Shown: positions 22,393-35,915 of the stretch, piece by piece
Layout of the letters: each line of letters opens with the position of its first letter
How positions within the stretch are numbered: position 1 is the stretch's first letter
Assembly: GCA_034336665.1 (NCBI GenBank)
Contig: CM067565.1
Span: forward strand, 84,322,858 to 84,386,857
Origin: Luscinia megarhynchos
Taxonomy: Eukaryota; Chordata; Aves; Passeriformes; Turdidae
Length of the DNA stretch: 64,000 nucleotides
Reading direction: 5' to 3'
Made by a program: the position numbers and the translations under genes
The notes under the pieces: generated by a model
The model's input: only the letters and a program-made list of their open reading frames with translations
Told to the model about the DNA's origin: nothing
Database searches by the model: none

Positions 22393-25300
22393 TGCTTTTA
22401 ATTCCACATAGTCCTGAAGGAACATATTGTGAGCATATTTCTTTCCCCCTCGCAGTGCTATCTCATCTGAACCCCAGAATTCCTCTGTACTAAATATCAG
22501 CCTTTTGATGCTGGCTATGCAAGGTCAAACAGATAAGGACTAAGCTGGGAGGAGGCTATCATGGCAGACAAGAATGTAAACTGTTCAGCTTGTTGTAGTG
22601 TGAGTCTCAGATTTCCTTTTTAATTTGGCATGCTCCATTCCACAGACTAGTGTGGAGGAAGAGAGTGAGACAGGCCTTACATGGCTGTGATCTAGATCCT
22701 GCATCCCACAAATGACTCTCTGCAAGTCCACAGGCAATGCCAGGAACTGCTGCCTGTTTGTCTTTTGCAGGCTCTCCTACTGTTTTTCCCCTCTCAGACA
22801 TAAAAGCCATTTTTCAAGTTTCCTGGAAAGGTAAATAAGAATATACAGCTGATGATCCTAGGTGAGCTCATGGGTCAGGTATAATCCATTAACTGAGAAA
22901 AGAGTTCCCTCTGGCCCCCCACCCCGTTTTTGTGATCCTGGTTGGGCCCCCAGACTCAGGCAAATTCATCAGCAACTCCTAATGATGACACACACTCCTG
23001 CTGGTGATTACTGATGTGAACCACCACAGCAGGAGATGCTGAGTTTGGGCAAAGGGAGGAAATAGGTAATTTCTTTTCCTTGGGTAACTCAAGCTATTCA
23101 AGTACTGGATGCTCTAATTCACGAATTCCTGTTTGAGGTGCTTACATCATATTACTGCTCTGAAATGTACTTTGATTTAGTTTTGAAACTGTCTGTTTCA
23201 TGTTAATGAGGGTAGAGCAACAGACACCAGCCTGTGGGCTTTAAAGGCCCATGAATAATCTAGGGGAAAGGTGAGCTCATGAGCCCTCCACAGATTGCCC
23301 TGTGGTCTAGCGAGGCACAGCCCTGCTCTGACCCCTCAAAGGCAGAGCTTTGGGCAGCCCATCAGGACCAGCAGTGAGCAGCACCACAGCCTCATGCCTC
23401 AGGAATTGGTTGCCACAGCCTTTGTTCTAGGCTGATGTAGACTTTAAAGGCTGCAACCCTTCACTCCTCCCTGGCTGCTACAGGTCACAGGGGTGATGGG
23501 AGACGTTTGCTGCCTTTTGTAGCCTCCGATTGAATACCGTGTTTGTGAGCCACAACGACTGTGATTAAATCTCTGCTCTGAGCAGTGTTCTGAGGCCATA
23601 CTGGTATCTAATTACGTTCTCTGCTCCTGGCAGCTGAGGAAATGAAGATCTGCCTGTGACATTGCCTGTGGTAAAAGGGAGGGAATAGGAAAGGAGAGTG
23701 ATGCATTAAAAATATCAGCTTCAGGTGCTTCCCTTGACCTTGGGTGTCCTCTTCTGTCAGCACCTGCAGCTGATGGGTGCTTATCCTGGAGTGATGATCA
23801 TCCTCCCCCTGCTCTTGTTACCCTGGTGGAGATGAGGGGTTTGCTGGGGCTGGGGCCGGGGCCAGGCTGTTCCCAGGCAGCTACAAGGAGCAAGGCTGTC
23901 CTGTGGTGGCACAGAGCAGGAGCTGTACAGTGTGCCTGCTCAAGGTTCTCCAAGATGCACCTGGCTGGAGGAGGTCGCTGATTGCATAGCGCTGCCTGTC
24001 CTAGAGGGCTGAAGGAAGGACCTCCTGGCAGTATGGCTGGCTGCCTTACTAGGGTAGGTCTGTCCTCCACCCCTGGTGACTATCTGTTTCCAATTCTGGT
24101 TTTCTTTTGTCACGTGGCTTCAACTCCTAATTTTTTTGTGTAGCTGTTGCCATTTCTCTGGTCGCCAGGACCAGTGGAAGCTCCGTGAGGCACGCTTCTG
24201 GTGGCGGGGAGGGAGGCAGACTGTCCCTTCTGTGGGGCTGTACAAAGGGCTAAATCCTGTGACCCAGTGCCATGGGGAAGAAAGTCATTACTAATCCCTA
24301 CCATATAGCGGCTCCGCCTGCCCAGCAGGATCAATGGCGCCATCTCAGCCCCATTATGTTGACTCTGAATCAGCAAGGAACGCCTAGGAGCCGGGAGGAG
24401 AGGGCTCCTCCCTGTGTGGGGTACTGTGGGGTGCCCGTGGGACAGCCAGGGCCTCCTTTCCTCCCCGCCGATTTTGGAAGAGGCGATAAGTGCTCAGTGG
24501 CTGCTTATGCCCAGACCCTGGAGCAGGAGGGGCAGGGCAGAGACCCTGCCAGGATGTGTGTCAGGCTCGCCAGCCCAGGAGCGTGGGGCGAGCACGGCAG
24601 CTCCCGGCTGAGGCCAACCAGTCCTTCTGGCAGGTAGAGGCAGGGGTGGATATTGCAGCCATTTCCAGGGAATCGGCTGGAGCTGGGAAAAGCAGGGAGC
24701 AGCTGCCTCTTTGCCCCCACATTCACACAAGGCTGGGAATCCAGGATTTAGGAAAGGGTCGCCCATCTCTCCCCGTGCTGCTTGCGAAAACAAAGGGCGA
24801 CGGCTTTTCAGACTATACCATTTAAGGAGCTCCCCAGCTTAGTGAACCTCGGCTGACCCCAGGGTATACCGAGTTTCCAGCTCAGCAGAGCGGCGTGTCA
24901 GCCGAAAGCTCGCAGCCTAAAACTTCCCTCCCTGCATCGGGGGAAGGGGGGCTGCTGGAGCAGGGGCAGCTACTGACAGCGCAGAGAAAAAAAAGGTGAT
25001 GTCGGTTCCTGACTCTCGGATGTACCAGATCCCTTCCTAGGAAGGATGTTGCAGTCCGACAGGATCAGCTTGAATGCGAAGCAGCTTCAGCAGCTTTTGG
25101 CAGGCCCTGGGTCAAGGAGGATGGGAGGGTGCCAGGCCCACAGCGCCACTGGGTGCTGCATGTCGGGGCGCAGGAGCAGCGCCCCAGCAATGCAATGTTT
25201 ACAAAGGTGAAAAACATTAATAACGTGCAAGGTGCTCCTCCTGTTGTTTCAATAAGATCAAGGTGTGTACAGGAGAGCAAATGTGTGTATATACCCGCGC

Positions 25301-25600
25301 TCGCTGTGCCTGGTGCGGGTTTATCCCAGCCAGGCTGCAGTCGATACTGACAAATACAGTATGGGTCCCGTCTTGCCCACTGAGGGAGCTGTGGCAGGCT
25401 CAGTGCGTTCCTCTTGGGAAAGACCTGGGGTGTTTTCAGCAGCGTGGGGAGCTTGGGTCCCGGTGCCTCGGGTGCCAGCAGTGCATGGCCTTGCTGCTGC
25501 ACCGAGAGAATTGGAGGGGAGCGACTCCCAGCCCGGCGCCTTCCTCACCGCCAATTCACCCCTCCGTGCTCTGCCCTCTCGGCGTGCTGCAGGAGACAGG
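22393..25600. other. Intergenic, no gene seen
   Basis: Mixed sequence, moderately GC-rich from about 23.8 to 25.6 kb. No exon, RNA gene or interspersed repeat is recognised. The patch at 25190-25260 has a forkhead-like TGTTTAC and looks non-random, but I cannot show conservation. Confidence 0.45.
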
Positions 25601-25662
25601 GGTACAGGGGAAGAAGAAGGAAAAAAGAAAATAAGAAAAAAAAAATAGCATGTGAGATCATA

Positions 25663-25942
25663 TAATTAAAGATGGTATCAGAATGTCTAATTAGGATGAC
25701 TGAGAGAACTTGGCTGGGAGACGCAGCCAAGAGCTGAGTTAGTGTGTTTGCCAGTCCAAAGCTCCTTAACAGTAATTAATCCTTAAATGTCCAATTGTTC
25801 AGAGTTCAAGGAAACACCTCCTACTACTGTACTTTGTGTTCCTGTTAAGCAAGGAGACACAGCAGGGCGTGTGCCCTTATTCTGTAAGAGCGACACGCCT
25901 AGGGGTGTTGTTAGGAACTAGACCGAAGGTTGAGTATAATTA
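25663..25942. promoter_or_regulatory. Cluster of four TAATTA homeodomain cores
   Basis: TAATTA occurs at 25663, 25688, 25773 and 25937. The last is part of a TAATTATTAAC stretch resembling half of an HNF1 site. Four copies of this 6-mer in 280 bases exceed chance. A distal enhancer for FOSL2 or PLB1 is possible but unproven. Confidence 0.25.
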
Positions 25943-26019
25943 TTAACTACCTAAGAGTTCCCAGCATTGCACAATTACCCAAGCCGCCTTGCAGCTGTGC
26001 ACTCGCCCTGTTTGGGTTT

Positions 26020-26066
26020 TTCATTTTTTTTTTTTTTTTTTTATTTTTTTCTTTCTTTCTTTTTAA
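26020..26066. repeat. Poly(T) and CTTT low-complexity tract
   Basis: A long T run passes into CTTT repeats. It may be a simple expanded tract or the reverse complement of a retroelement poly(A) tail. No recognisable element body adjoins it. Confidence 0.8.
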
Positions 26067-26766
26067 AATAGAAATGCTGAGCTTTAGCAGTGATATGTAC
26101 AAATCCTGCTCAAGTGTCTGTCATCTGCTCCCCTTCCAGTGTCCATCGTGCCACTGATTTGGGATGTGGTGGTGGAGGGGAATAAGGGCAGCACATATAC
26201 CTATATACATGCTGTATGGCAGTCTGTGCCCCTCGCTGAAACTCATACGCTTATTTACATCATTTGCAAATTTGACCCAGAGATTTTTCCCTTTGTTTTG
26301 ATGCTGCCAATGACTCTCGCATTAACATAAAAGCCTTGGCTATTTACTCTGGGGGTTTTCATTCTGCTTACATTTTTGAGGTGAGTTGTGTTGGGTTGTT
26401 TTTTTTTTTTTTCCTTTGCTAATATTAAGGTAGGGGAAAACCTGGAGGAAAGAACTGTAGGTTTGACACGGAACTGATCTGTTTGTCCTGCCACAGGGCT
26501 TCTGCCGCTGTCTGGGGCGGTCAGTGGGATGTTGAGGAAGGATGCTGAGCTGTGGGCGGCTGGTTCTGGCCGCAGCAGGCAGGTGGGTTTGGGGAGCAGA
26601 GGCACCGCTGCTCGGCGCCTCAGGAAAGCCCAGCTCAGCAGCGGCATCACAGCTCGCTGGCAGACAGGGGAGATGTGTCACTTCCTCAGGTGCATCATCA
26701 TCTTTTAAGTGTTTCTGTGTTTTTATCCTCTCCCATCTTTTTTTTTTTTTTTTTTTAAATTGATCC

Positions 26767-27090
26767 TTTCTGTTGGGCGTGGTGAGGGCCCAGCTGGGAG
26801 CCGGCCGGCCAAAGTCGCTTCTGCAGGGGATCATTAACTCGGGCGTCAGCCAAGGCCGTTTAGTGTTTATAAAACGCAGACAATTAAACACAGTCGCAGC
26901 GCTGCAATGCTATAATTGGAAAGCAGACTGGGCCGATGTCCACCCGGAGGGACCGGCTCCCCGGCAGGGCCCGGCTCGGACAGGGCCGCTCCGTGCGAGC
27001 GCCCAGCCGGGAGGCTCGGGCCCTGCCGCGCCCGCCTGCTCTGCGGGGGAAACAAAGGCCTGGGAGGGAAACAGAGGAAAAAGAAGGGGG
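26767..27090. promoter_or_regulatory. GC-rich, CpG-containing intergenic patch
   Basis: About 320 bases with clearly raised G+C and CpG density stand in ordinary intergenic DNA. Embedded AT-rich motifs (gtttataaaa near 26865, caattaaaca near 26880) resemble homeodomain or TATA-like sites. It could be a small orphan CpG island, an enhancer or an unannotated promoter. No convincing coding exon is present. Confidence 0.3.
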
Positions 27091-27584
27091 ACTTGCCCGA
27101 GGCCAGCTGACAGCCAGGAGTTGGCCGGGTGCCTGCCTGGCTCCCTGGGCGCACACTGCACAGTGTCCCTGTGGGTCCGTGGTGGGGACGACAGCATTGC
27201 TTCTACAGGCGTGTATGAGGGCATGAGGGCCCTTCCCCTGCCGGGCACCGTGTGGGGAGGGTGAAGGGACTGGTGGCTGCCCCCTCGGGGTTTGGGAATA
27301 GCCATTAACTGAGCCCTGGGCTCCAGGCTGGCTTCAGGGTCACAGTCAGTGGGGATGGGGTGTCTGGGGCTGTTCCCAGATGATACGAGTGCTCCTGCAG
27401 CCTCCACCCTTAAGCCTCCACCCTTAGCCAGTCTGGTGCCACAACACCAAAGGCAATGGCGCTCCCCATGGCTGTTCCCCACCAGTGGCTGCCTGGCCTC
27501 TGGGAGCTGCATCAGGCAGCTGTTGAACTCAGACTCCAAGGCTTCCGCATGACGTCTGGCAAGTGAGGAAGATGCCGAGTACTG

Positions 27585-27780
27585 GATTGGGATTGCCATA
27601 GCCCTGCTCCAAGCTCTGCAACTGATTCACTGTTTCACCACGAGCACATCCCTTCACCTTTTTGTGACTCAGAATTTTCATCTATCAATTAGGGATTTAT
27701 GAGGTTTAATTAAGGTCTGTGAAGCCCTTTGAGATCCTCACTTGAAAGATGCTGTGCAGGCATAAAGTGCTGTACGCAAT
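27585..27780 (+). mobile_element. Ancient MIR-like CORE-SINE relic
   Basis: The order of motifs follows the MIR/amniote CORE-SINE pattern: an AGCTCTGCAACTGATTC-type segment, then CCCTTCACC ... TGACTCAG, a TTTTCATCT block, a GAGGTTTAATTAA block and a tail with gaagccctttgagatcctc (27721-27739) followed by gaaagatgctgtg. That tail is the LINE-derived 3' end of MIR3-type elements. It is heavily diverged, as expected of an old amniote insertion. Confidence 0.65.
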
Positions 27781-30700
27781 GAAGAAAACAAGAGAAATTA
27801 AAAGCTCCAGACGAGAGAGAAGAGAGGGCAGGTTTCCCACTGCTTGGTCTCCCAATTACATGCTTCTTTTTAGGATGGCAACCTCACTTTAACCTGTGGA
27901 CAAACGAACTTGTTCACCCCTTCTTGCAGCAGACAGGCGATGACGTGCAGCAGTGTCTTACTCATTGGTTAGCCTTCAGTCATCTTTCCAGAAGTATGAG
28001 CAAACAGGGAAGGGGGAAGGGAGCAAGGGCGGGTGAGGAGTATGAATTCCAGAGAAAAGGGAAGTATCAGAAAGCAAGCTAGGATGTGCAAGGGCCTTTA
28101 TCACTGCTGTTGAGATCTAGCTTTGCACAGTAACAAACAGGAACAGATTTCATCTGTCCCTAGAGGTACGTGCCCTGGAGCAGGGAAGAGCTGATGAATT
28201 ACAGCAGAGAGGAAGCAAAGGAGTCTTCTTATGCAAGGCATCTCTTTCAGTGTCAGAGAGGAGGTAGATTCAAGAAGTTTGAGGGAAGCGGTTGAGCTTA
28301 ACAAAATGAAAAGTTGTTTTATCTATGTTTTTTAAGATAAAGGCCTTGTTTGCAGAAGCCATGGAACACACACACTCTGAAGTTTGTGCTTAAATGTAGG
28401 TGTAAGCTTAAGGCCTTTGCTGAATGGGACATGCCCAAGTTTACTTAGGTGCCTGGTGGAAACCAGGTCTAAGGGCTGGGAATCTTACAGTAGTGATATT
28501 AGCAGGACCTCGAAGGTCCCCAGGAGCCAGAAAGCAGTAAAGCAGTAATATGTGAACAGCCTTGCTATACTATATAGGGACAGGTTGACCTGGGGGAGAG
28601 GAATGGGCAAAAAGCAATCTCCATCTCCAGTCTCCAATCTTTATTGTCTTTGTTTTCTCCTTTGCTTGCAGTACAAACAACCCTGTGGAAGCAGGCTCCA
28701 GTAGGTGTGGTCTGTGTATGCACTCGTGGGTGTGCCTCTTTGTTGTGTTAAAAGGACCATTCCTCACCTGAAAGCAAGGGTTCCAGGTTGTCACTGACAG
28801 TCACATCAAAACTCGTGACGCCTCCCATCCCCCACCCGCATACCTTCCCTCTTATGTAATAAAAACAGAGATGCCTGTTGAGATGAAACCCAAACTTGTC
28901 CCGGGTTTGGTGTCTGCCTGTGTTCCACACTGACCTGGGACCCCTCTGCCTATCTTTCTTCTGAGCTGCCAGGGAAAACAGATAATTGGTTATAAAACAG
29001 GTAATTGCTGCTGGCTAGAACAGACCCCTGAGATCAGAGCAGCCATCCTCACTCTTCTCTTTCTCTCCCAAGAAAACCTCCCCCAGCACATCCAGTTTTC
29101 CTTAAGGTTTCTTAAGCTCTCTGTTGGGCTGGCTGCTCTGCTCTAAGTTTCTGAAACTGCTAGTGCCCCAAATTTAGCACAAAGCTTAGCATTAGTGAGC
29201 ACTGTTTTGGAGTAAAACAGAATTATGACTTTCTGTGGCATACTTATGACACTCCATTAATATATCCCAAAAGAAATGTTTTTGTTGCAACTGCAGTGTA
29301 CTGTTGACTCATTATATGATCCACTCTAATTCCTCCAGATCCTTTTGTGTAGTACTGCTGCTTAACCAATTATTCCAAGTCATCCATTCGTGCACTTAAT
29401 TTCTCCTTCCCAATCACAGTACTTTGCTGTGTTTTTATTGAATTTTATCCAGTTGATTCTGAGCAGTTTTTGCAATTTATTGAGATCACTTAAAATAATA
29501 ACATACACATTAATTGTTCAGAAAATCCTATGGACAGGCCCATGCCTGCACCCAGTAACTGGTTCCAGAGCCCAGCCTTTCCATCTTAAAAACAAAGGCC
29601 TCTAGCACTTGATGGCATTCTTGCAATATTCTGCTGAAATGTCAGGATGAAGCCTGGCAGAGCTGTGGATTTTGGAAGGCTCTTTCAATGGAAATATGGG
29701 ATAAGAGCATCTGTTCAGCTGGCAGAGGCTTTTGGTCTCCAATCATCTAGCATTGGTTTGAATCACTGTTATTTTCTGTATTATTTCTGGTCTTCAAAGC
29801 ATGCAGTCACTGAAAATATGCAAGCGTGGAATTGGCTTCTGACTGGGAGGGAGGATGTGGTGGTATACCTGGACAAACGCAGGTCACATCAAGAATCCCC
29901 TGACCTGGACTTCTCATCCTAACGACTGGAGGTACAGCTCCACGGCCATGACATTTCTCCCCCACGCTCAGCCGAAGAGTCAGGATACTCGTGTTCGGGA
30001 GTGGAAACATGGGAATTTGGTGTCCTCTGGTGGCAGCTGCGAGAGCTACAGCTGGCCAAAGCAGGCGTGACTCTCTGCACGGTTTGTCACTCGGGACAAC
30101 TGGCCACGTGCTCCAGCCACAGCACTGATACTCCTTTCTGCCCTGCACTGTAAATATTTCAAGTCCAGTCTGGCTTCCGTGGAGTCTGTCCGCTCACACC
30201 TCCTATTTATTTTATGCCCATTTACTTGCTTTCCTTTCTGGAGCACTGAACTCTGTGTGACTTTGGGTTTAAGATTGACTTGAACCATCAAGTTTGCTTG
30301 CTGTTCTCCTGTGATTTCTTTGCCTCACAAAAGGGAATTTAGTTTCTTTAAGCACTTCCTCAGAGTTACAGAAGGCTTCAGATTCTTGCCCTTGCATGGT
30401 CCCTTAGTAAAATAAGTGTGTCTGTGTCCAAAGGCCTTCCAGCCCACTTCTGTAAGCACTGGATCTGTTACCCACAGGCTTGGCTCAATGCAGCTCCACT
30501 CATTGGGGGGATGAACTGGTGAGCAAGAAGACACAGAGCACTGGACAGCCCATGTTTGGCTCTTTCAGCCACGAAACAGTGAGAGCAGATCAGAGCATTG
30601 CATAGGTGGTGAACACTACAATGGGAGGACGCGTTTGCCACAATTTGTGTTGTGTGAAGTATGTGAAGGAAGCACACCAAGCCATATCCTCCTGCTGCAG

Positions 30701-33700
30701 GGGCTTCTGCTGCTAATGGACAAAAACTGAGCAATTCTGAGGGCTGTGGAGTGTAAAAGTCTCTAAGAGTTTGGTGCAAATGCAGCCAGAAAAGTCAAAC
30801 AGTTGCATCCCATATGAGGAAAAGCAGCCTTACCTCCTCTCTCCCTCTCAATTACTATGCTGCTGCTTGATAGTCTTCTCTTTTTCAAGGGCAGCACAAT
30901 TATTAATGATGCAAAAAGGATATAGCACACTGCGGGCTCACTGAGGTCAAAGGAATTAGTTTTTTTTTAAAGACAGGCTGAGAAACAAACTTCTGCAAGG
31001 GAGCCAGGTAAACAGAGGATTTTTAGGATGTGCATAGAGGGACTAGCAAGTCTGGAATACCGTGGCATCCAGAAAGGCTGACCCCACAGAGTCTATGGTG
31101 TTGCACCTTCCTGTGGGAAGAGCTTCAGAGAGCACAGGAGAGTCAGGAGCTTCCCACTGGCTGCTGCAATTACAACTCTGGCTGAAAACAGGGCCCCTTT
31201 GTGGCGTGAATACAAACAGCCAAACAGCTTTGGGAATTTTATAGCTTAATGGAAAAGAATGGGAGAAAGGGAATACTCGTATTTTCATTTTACAGAGAAC
31301 CACAGCGCTTTGAGACTTCTTCAGTTCACAGTGGTGTTTACTTAGGTGCCTGATTTCCATGCAAATCTTTGAGAATTAGGTACTTTGCATCAAGGAACTC
31401 ACCCAGAGATACAGGAAGGGAGCATGTTATTTTCTGGTGCCTGCCATTGAATGCCATCACTGTCTATCAGAGGCAGGCAGCCTGCTTCCCTTTTCTATCT
31501 GCCTTCCTGCCAGCACTGCTTTCTCAAGGCTGTGGTAGCACTGGTGAACCCTTTCAAGTCTGTGGCTGTAAACAGGGCTCCCCAGCAGTGGGCTTTATCT
31601 CCTGATTTGATAACCAAGGGGCCAACTGAGGAGGCCACAGGAAGTATCTGGTCCCCAGCTTCTTGCTGCTTACAGACAAACAAATCCTCACAATACAGAA
31701 AAGTCAGTAGAGAGAGTCTTCAACAGAGGGTCTTAAAATCTTGGCTTCTGCTGTTCTCTGGCTGTTCAGAGTCCTCAGCAGCCTTGCAGCTACCATCAGG
31801 CTTCAGGGGCTCCTGCCCCAAGGAGCTGGGAGGATTTCAGCCTGTGGCCTGATCTGCAGTTTGCTTGTACCAAAGACCCAGAAGCTAGAATAGGCAGTGA
31901 GGAGCAGTTCCAGCTTTTGCTGCAAAGGGCACGCAGTGTTTTTGTGACGGGTAATGGGAATTGAGAGACCTGTGGTAGATACACAAGCTGCAAAGGCAGG
32001 CTGGACACCACCAGCCTCTGAGCAGCCTGAGGAGATGGACTTTAGGCTATACTTTGGTGCCAGCCACAGATGAGTGGCTAAAGGGCTTGAGCCCTCAGCA
32101 GGCAATCTGTGTGAGAGGTTGTGCTCTACTTAAGGCACAAGGAAGAAATTTCAAGTTTTGTTCAATTATTAACATAGGATCAGAGTTTTTGTTGTTATGT
32201 TGCTGCCTTCAGCTACTGGTAGGTGCTTGCAGGAGAACACTACTTTATGGCTCATCCAAAATGGGTGTAATTACGTACTTACTGCCACAGCTTAGGTCTC
32301 TATAGCAGCTATGTAGATTTTTAACTATAAAAGTCAAGAGTCCAACCATGTGCTGAGCTTAGAAAAATTTAGGGAAGTGTGTTTGAAGCCTTGTTGTTGC
32401 ATAATTTTTTAACAAGATTTCTTTAAAAGCCATTTTAGAAATAATTTATATCCTTCTGGCCTGCAACTCCCAAAGCCCAAATTTTTCAAAGGAGTGCACT
32501 AAGCATTACAAGCCTTTTTCTCAGTGTCAGTAATCTGCCCATGCTCAGGCTGGTGCTTTCCAGCTCCGCATTGACTTTTGTGTTTTTCCTTTCCCTGGAG
32601 AATTTGCACTCCCTCCAGCAGGTGGTAGCAGCCTCCTTCAGGCTGTTCAGCTCTGCTTGATGATTCATGTCCCTGGCTGCCCTTGGCCTCACTTGATCTC
32701 CTCACCCTCTGCTGCATGTCTGAACTCCTCTGTGGAGGAAGATCTCCTGTTTAGGTGCAGAGCATGCACTAAATTTACCAGCAGTGTGAGTCACAGCAAG
32801 AGGAGGCAGCGGCACAACATCACAAGGACACATGACATGTCTTGCTGTTGTATATGATTTATTCCTAATGTTTTTGTAGCACTGTCATGTTCTACCCATC
32901 ACAGATGGGTGCCTCATAGATTCAGGGATCCTCATCCAATTCAGGGATATGCTTCCTAAGTACAAAAATTCAAGATCTAATGCCTTGTCAAGGCAGTAGG
33001 ATTAGCTGAAGCAGTGACAGGTCGGAGGTAGGCTCTATCTTCACATGAAATGGAAACTCGGTCTGCTTTGTATTTCCACAAGAAGTCCTTTGCTATGCCA
33101 GTGTAATGTGATAGTTTTGTGGATGCAGTTACATTATGCACTGATATATGGCCTCTGCTTATTAGTAACTGAGTAAGCTACCTCCCTAACTTACTCAGTG
33201 CCAGTACAAACATCTTGGGTTTAATTATGAGTGATTGAGTGCTATGGAGTTTTTTTTTTGTCTGCTTTTATTGTTGGTTTTTCTTCTTTTAATATGCAGC
33301 CATACCTTCATTATTTGTATTTTAAAATAGTGGTCTCATAGGTGAGGACTTAGGCTGAAAGAGTTTTTGGGTTTTGGTATTCTGTATGAATAAAAGAAAT
33401 GCCAGAAAAAGCTCTGTTTAACAGAGGAGGTAAGAAAAACATTTAATGACAAGGTAAAAAAAATCCTGTGGCTTTCGCAGCTATGGTTCCCACACCAGGT
33501 ATGAAAGGTAAAGCTTTAGGTATATTATAAGCCACCTAAAAATACAGCAATGAATCAAAGAGTTTGGCTAATATGCTTTAGCACCTTTGTTTGAGTATCT
33601 GTTTGGGTGTTGCTGGCTTTAAAACTGTAACTGGGACTTGACTTTTTTTTTGGTGATGTTTTGCACTGTTGGGTGTAGACCTGTGAAACAGGTCCTGTGC

Positions 33701-35760
33701 TCGAGAATATGCCAAGGCACAAAACTTCTGCCCCAGATCTCATGCAAAGCTCTTCTGTTCCAGTTGTGTTATGAGCCCTCTCCATCCAGGGCAAGTGACA
33801 AGAAGATTCACACGATTCAGGCAGGGTTAACTACCAGGCCTAGCTAGCTCCTCGTCCCACTTGAGCAGCAGCAGGCATTTTAGGGAAGACACCAGATGTT
33901 CTGTGTTGATCATTAGGTAATCAGCTACATGGCTGCAGTTCCCTAGGGTATTCTATCAGCTGAGGGTTGGTTTATGGTCTGCAACTCTCCTTGCCTTCTG
34001 TAGCTGCATCTAGCTTTGCCCTTGCAGTAATGTAAAGGCTTTAATTTGTCTCTGACACCTTCTACATCTAATAGAAAATTCTCTCTTCTCCCTTTTGCGA
34101 ACTTTTTTGATCTTTGCTGCCACTTCTTATTTGCTATTCAGTCTAGGAGCTATTTTGATGCTTTGGTGGTGGGAAGGAGTGTTTACAAGAGATTTACAAG
34201 CCTTGAAGTTAATGCTGTTTTGTTTCTGGAGCACGTCACAGTGTTTAAAGGCTAAATTTACTCTTGGATCTGTGTTTTATGGCAAATGAATGCATTAATG
34301 CTACCTTCCTTTTCATGTTTCGCTTGGTGTACAATGAAGAAGAGGCTTTCTAGGATTTTAAACACTTCCAGATCTTCAAGATGTCTGTTTCTCAGACTTT
34401 TGATAGTGAGAGCTTTCCTTTGAAGAGAAAAGCAGCCACAAACCCTTGTATGCAGTGACAGAACCCACCAAAAGTAACTCCCATCCGTGCTGAGACTACC
34501 ACGCCACCTTGACTGAGAGGTGATAATGGTCCTGACCTGACCTCCCTCATTCTGACCAGGTGCTTGGGAGTTCCACTGCAGCTCAGCCCAGGCAGGGCTT
34601 GCTGGTGTGGTGCTGCACCCTGACAGTAAATAAGACTTTCACTTTTCCTTACCTTAGTGGTTAAAGGAGCTTGAGTGTCCAAACCAAACTTGGGAGACCC
34701 CCAAGCAGAATGAGCTCACCCTTCTCAGGTTGGAGCATGCAGCTGTGTCTGAGGTGAGCAGCCCCGTGCTGGTATGTTTTTGATGAGTTGAGGGTGGAGA
34801 TTCAGAGGATGGAGGAATGCTTTTCCCTGCCTATGTACATTCCTCTTTGCATGTCGCTCTGAACAATAGCTGTTCATGTTCAGAATTAATACAGCATTCC
34901 TAGTTTTTGAAAAATGAAATGAGCGCAAGATCTACCTCCAATGTGTTCCTGCAAAGAATGTCATATTTCTGTCATGAAACAACAGCCAAAATAAACAAAA
35001 ATCCCTTTGAGGGATGGGTTAGACTGCCTCAGTTGGGTGTGTTAGTGGCTTGTTTGAGCATTTAAAGCTCTTTACTCAGGCAAACTCCCATTATTCATGT
35101 AGGAGCTCTCTCTGGGTGTCTGTGGTCTCAGAAGAGGCCAAAGGTCTCTCTGCTATTTTGTGTGAGAACAGCAGGCTGCTCTTCAGAGGTTTGACCCTGA
35201 CTGTGTAGTTGAGGCATAGTGGTAGTCTCATTGGGGAGTTGGATCACAGTCTAGCTGGCATTTCTGTACACTCTTTGACTCTGCAGAAGTGTGCTGTAAT
35301 AGTGCCCTAGCAAGGGGCTTGGAGGAAAATCCGCCAGAAGAGGAACTAGTGGAAGAGGAAACAGGCACAGCATGAGTCTGATTGAAGGCAAGAAAGGAGC
35401 ACAGGTAGGGTAGGAGACAAAAGGAAGAGAACAATCTTCCTCTTCGGATGGGTGTGGCTGCTACATAGGGTTCAGTTGCCTCAGGAGCAGAGGCTCCTTC
35501 CCTGCCTGGCAGAGGCAGGCTAGTGCCAAACTAATGTGTTATGTATTGCCTGGAAGAGCCTTGACCCTGCTGGAAGCTGACTCATGTGATCTGGGTCCCT
35601 TAGATTTGCTGAGAATTCTCCTGAAAAATGGCCAACTCTGTCTGAAGTGAGAGAAGCTGTGCCCTTTCTTTTGACCCTTGGATGGGCAATGAAATGAGAT
35701 ATCATCGTCACTTTGCTTTCCAAAGGTAGAAGCTAATGAGTTTTATGGCTGCTGAGTTAT
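27781..35760. other. Intergenic, SINE relic to PLB1 promoter
   Basis: Eight kilobases without a recognisable gene, RNA or strong repeat. The short open frames on both strands show no domain, signal sequence or consistent splice sites. Confidence 0.5.
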
Positions 35761-35772
35761 CAACTTTTAAGA

Positions 35773-35780
35773 TATAAAGG
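35773..35780 (+). promoter_or_regulatory. PLB1: TATA-like box of PLB1
   Basis: TATAAAGG lies 94 bases before the PLB1 start codon, which would place initiation around 35803-35810 and give a leader of about 60 bases. No CpG island surrounds it. That fits a tissue-restricted promoter, unlike that of FOSL2. Confidence 0.5.
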
Positions 35781-35866
35781 AGAAAAAGGAGGAGAATTTC
35801 TTTCTTTTGAACCTTAACATCTAACACACAGCACTCCAGGATTATCAGTTCGTAGAGGTGGTTACC

Positions 35867-35915
35867 ATGAAGCTATTGTTAGGTGTGCTGTTCCTTTGGT
35901 TGCTCTCCTCAGAAG
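35867..35915 (+). CDS. PLB1: PLB1 exon 1, signal peptide
   Basis: Encodes [16 protein letters not shown], a short basic start followed by a strongly hydrophobic core typical of a secretory signal. The donor is AAG/GTAAGT, ending in phase 1. An in-frame stop at 35822-35824 shows that the reading frame starts here. Confidence 0.85.
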
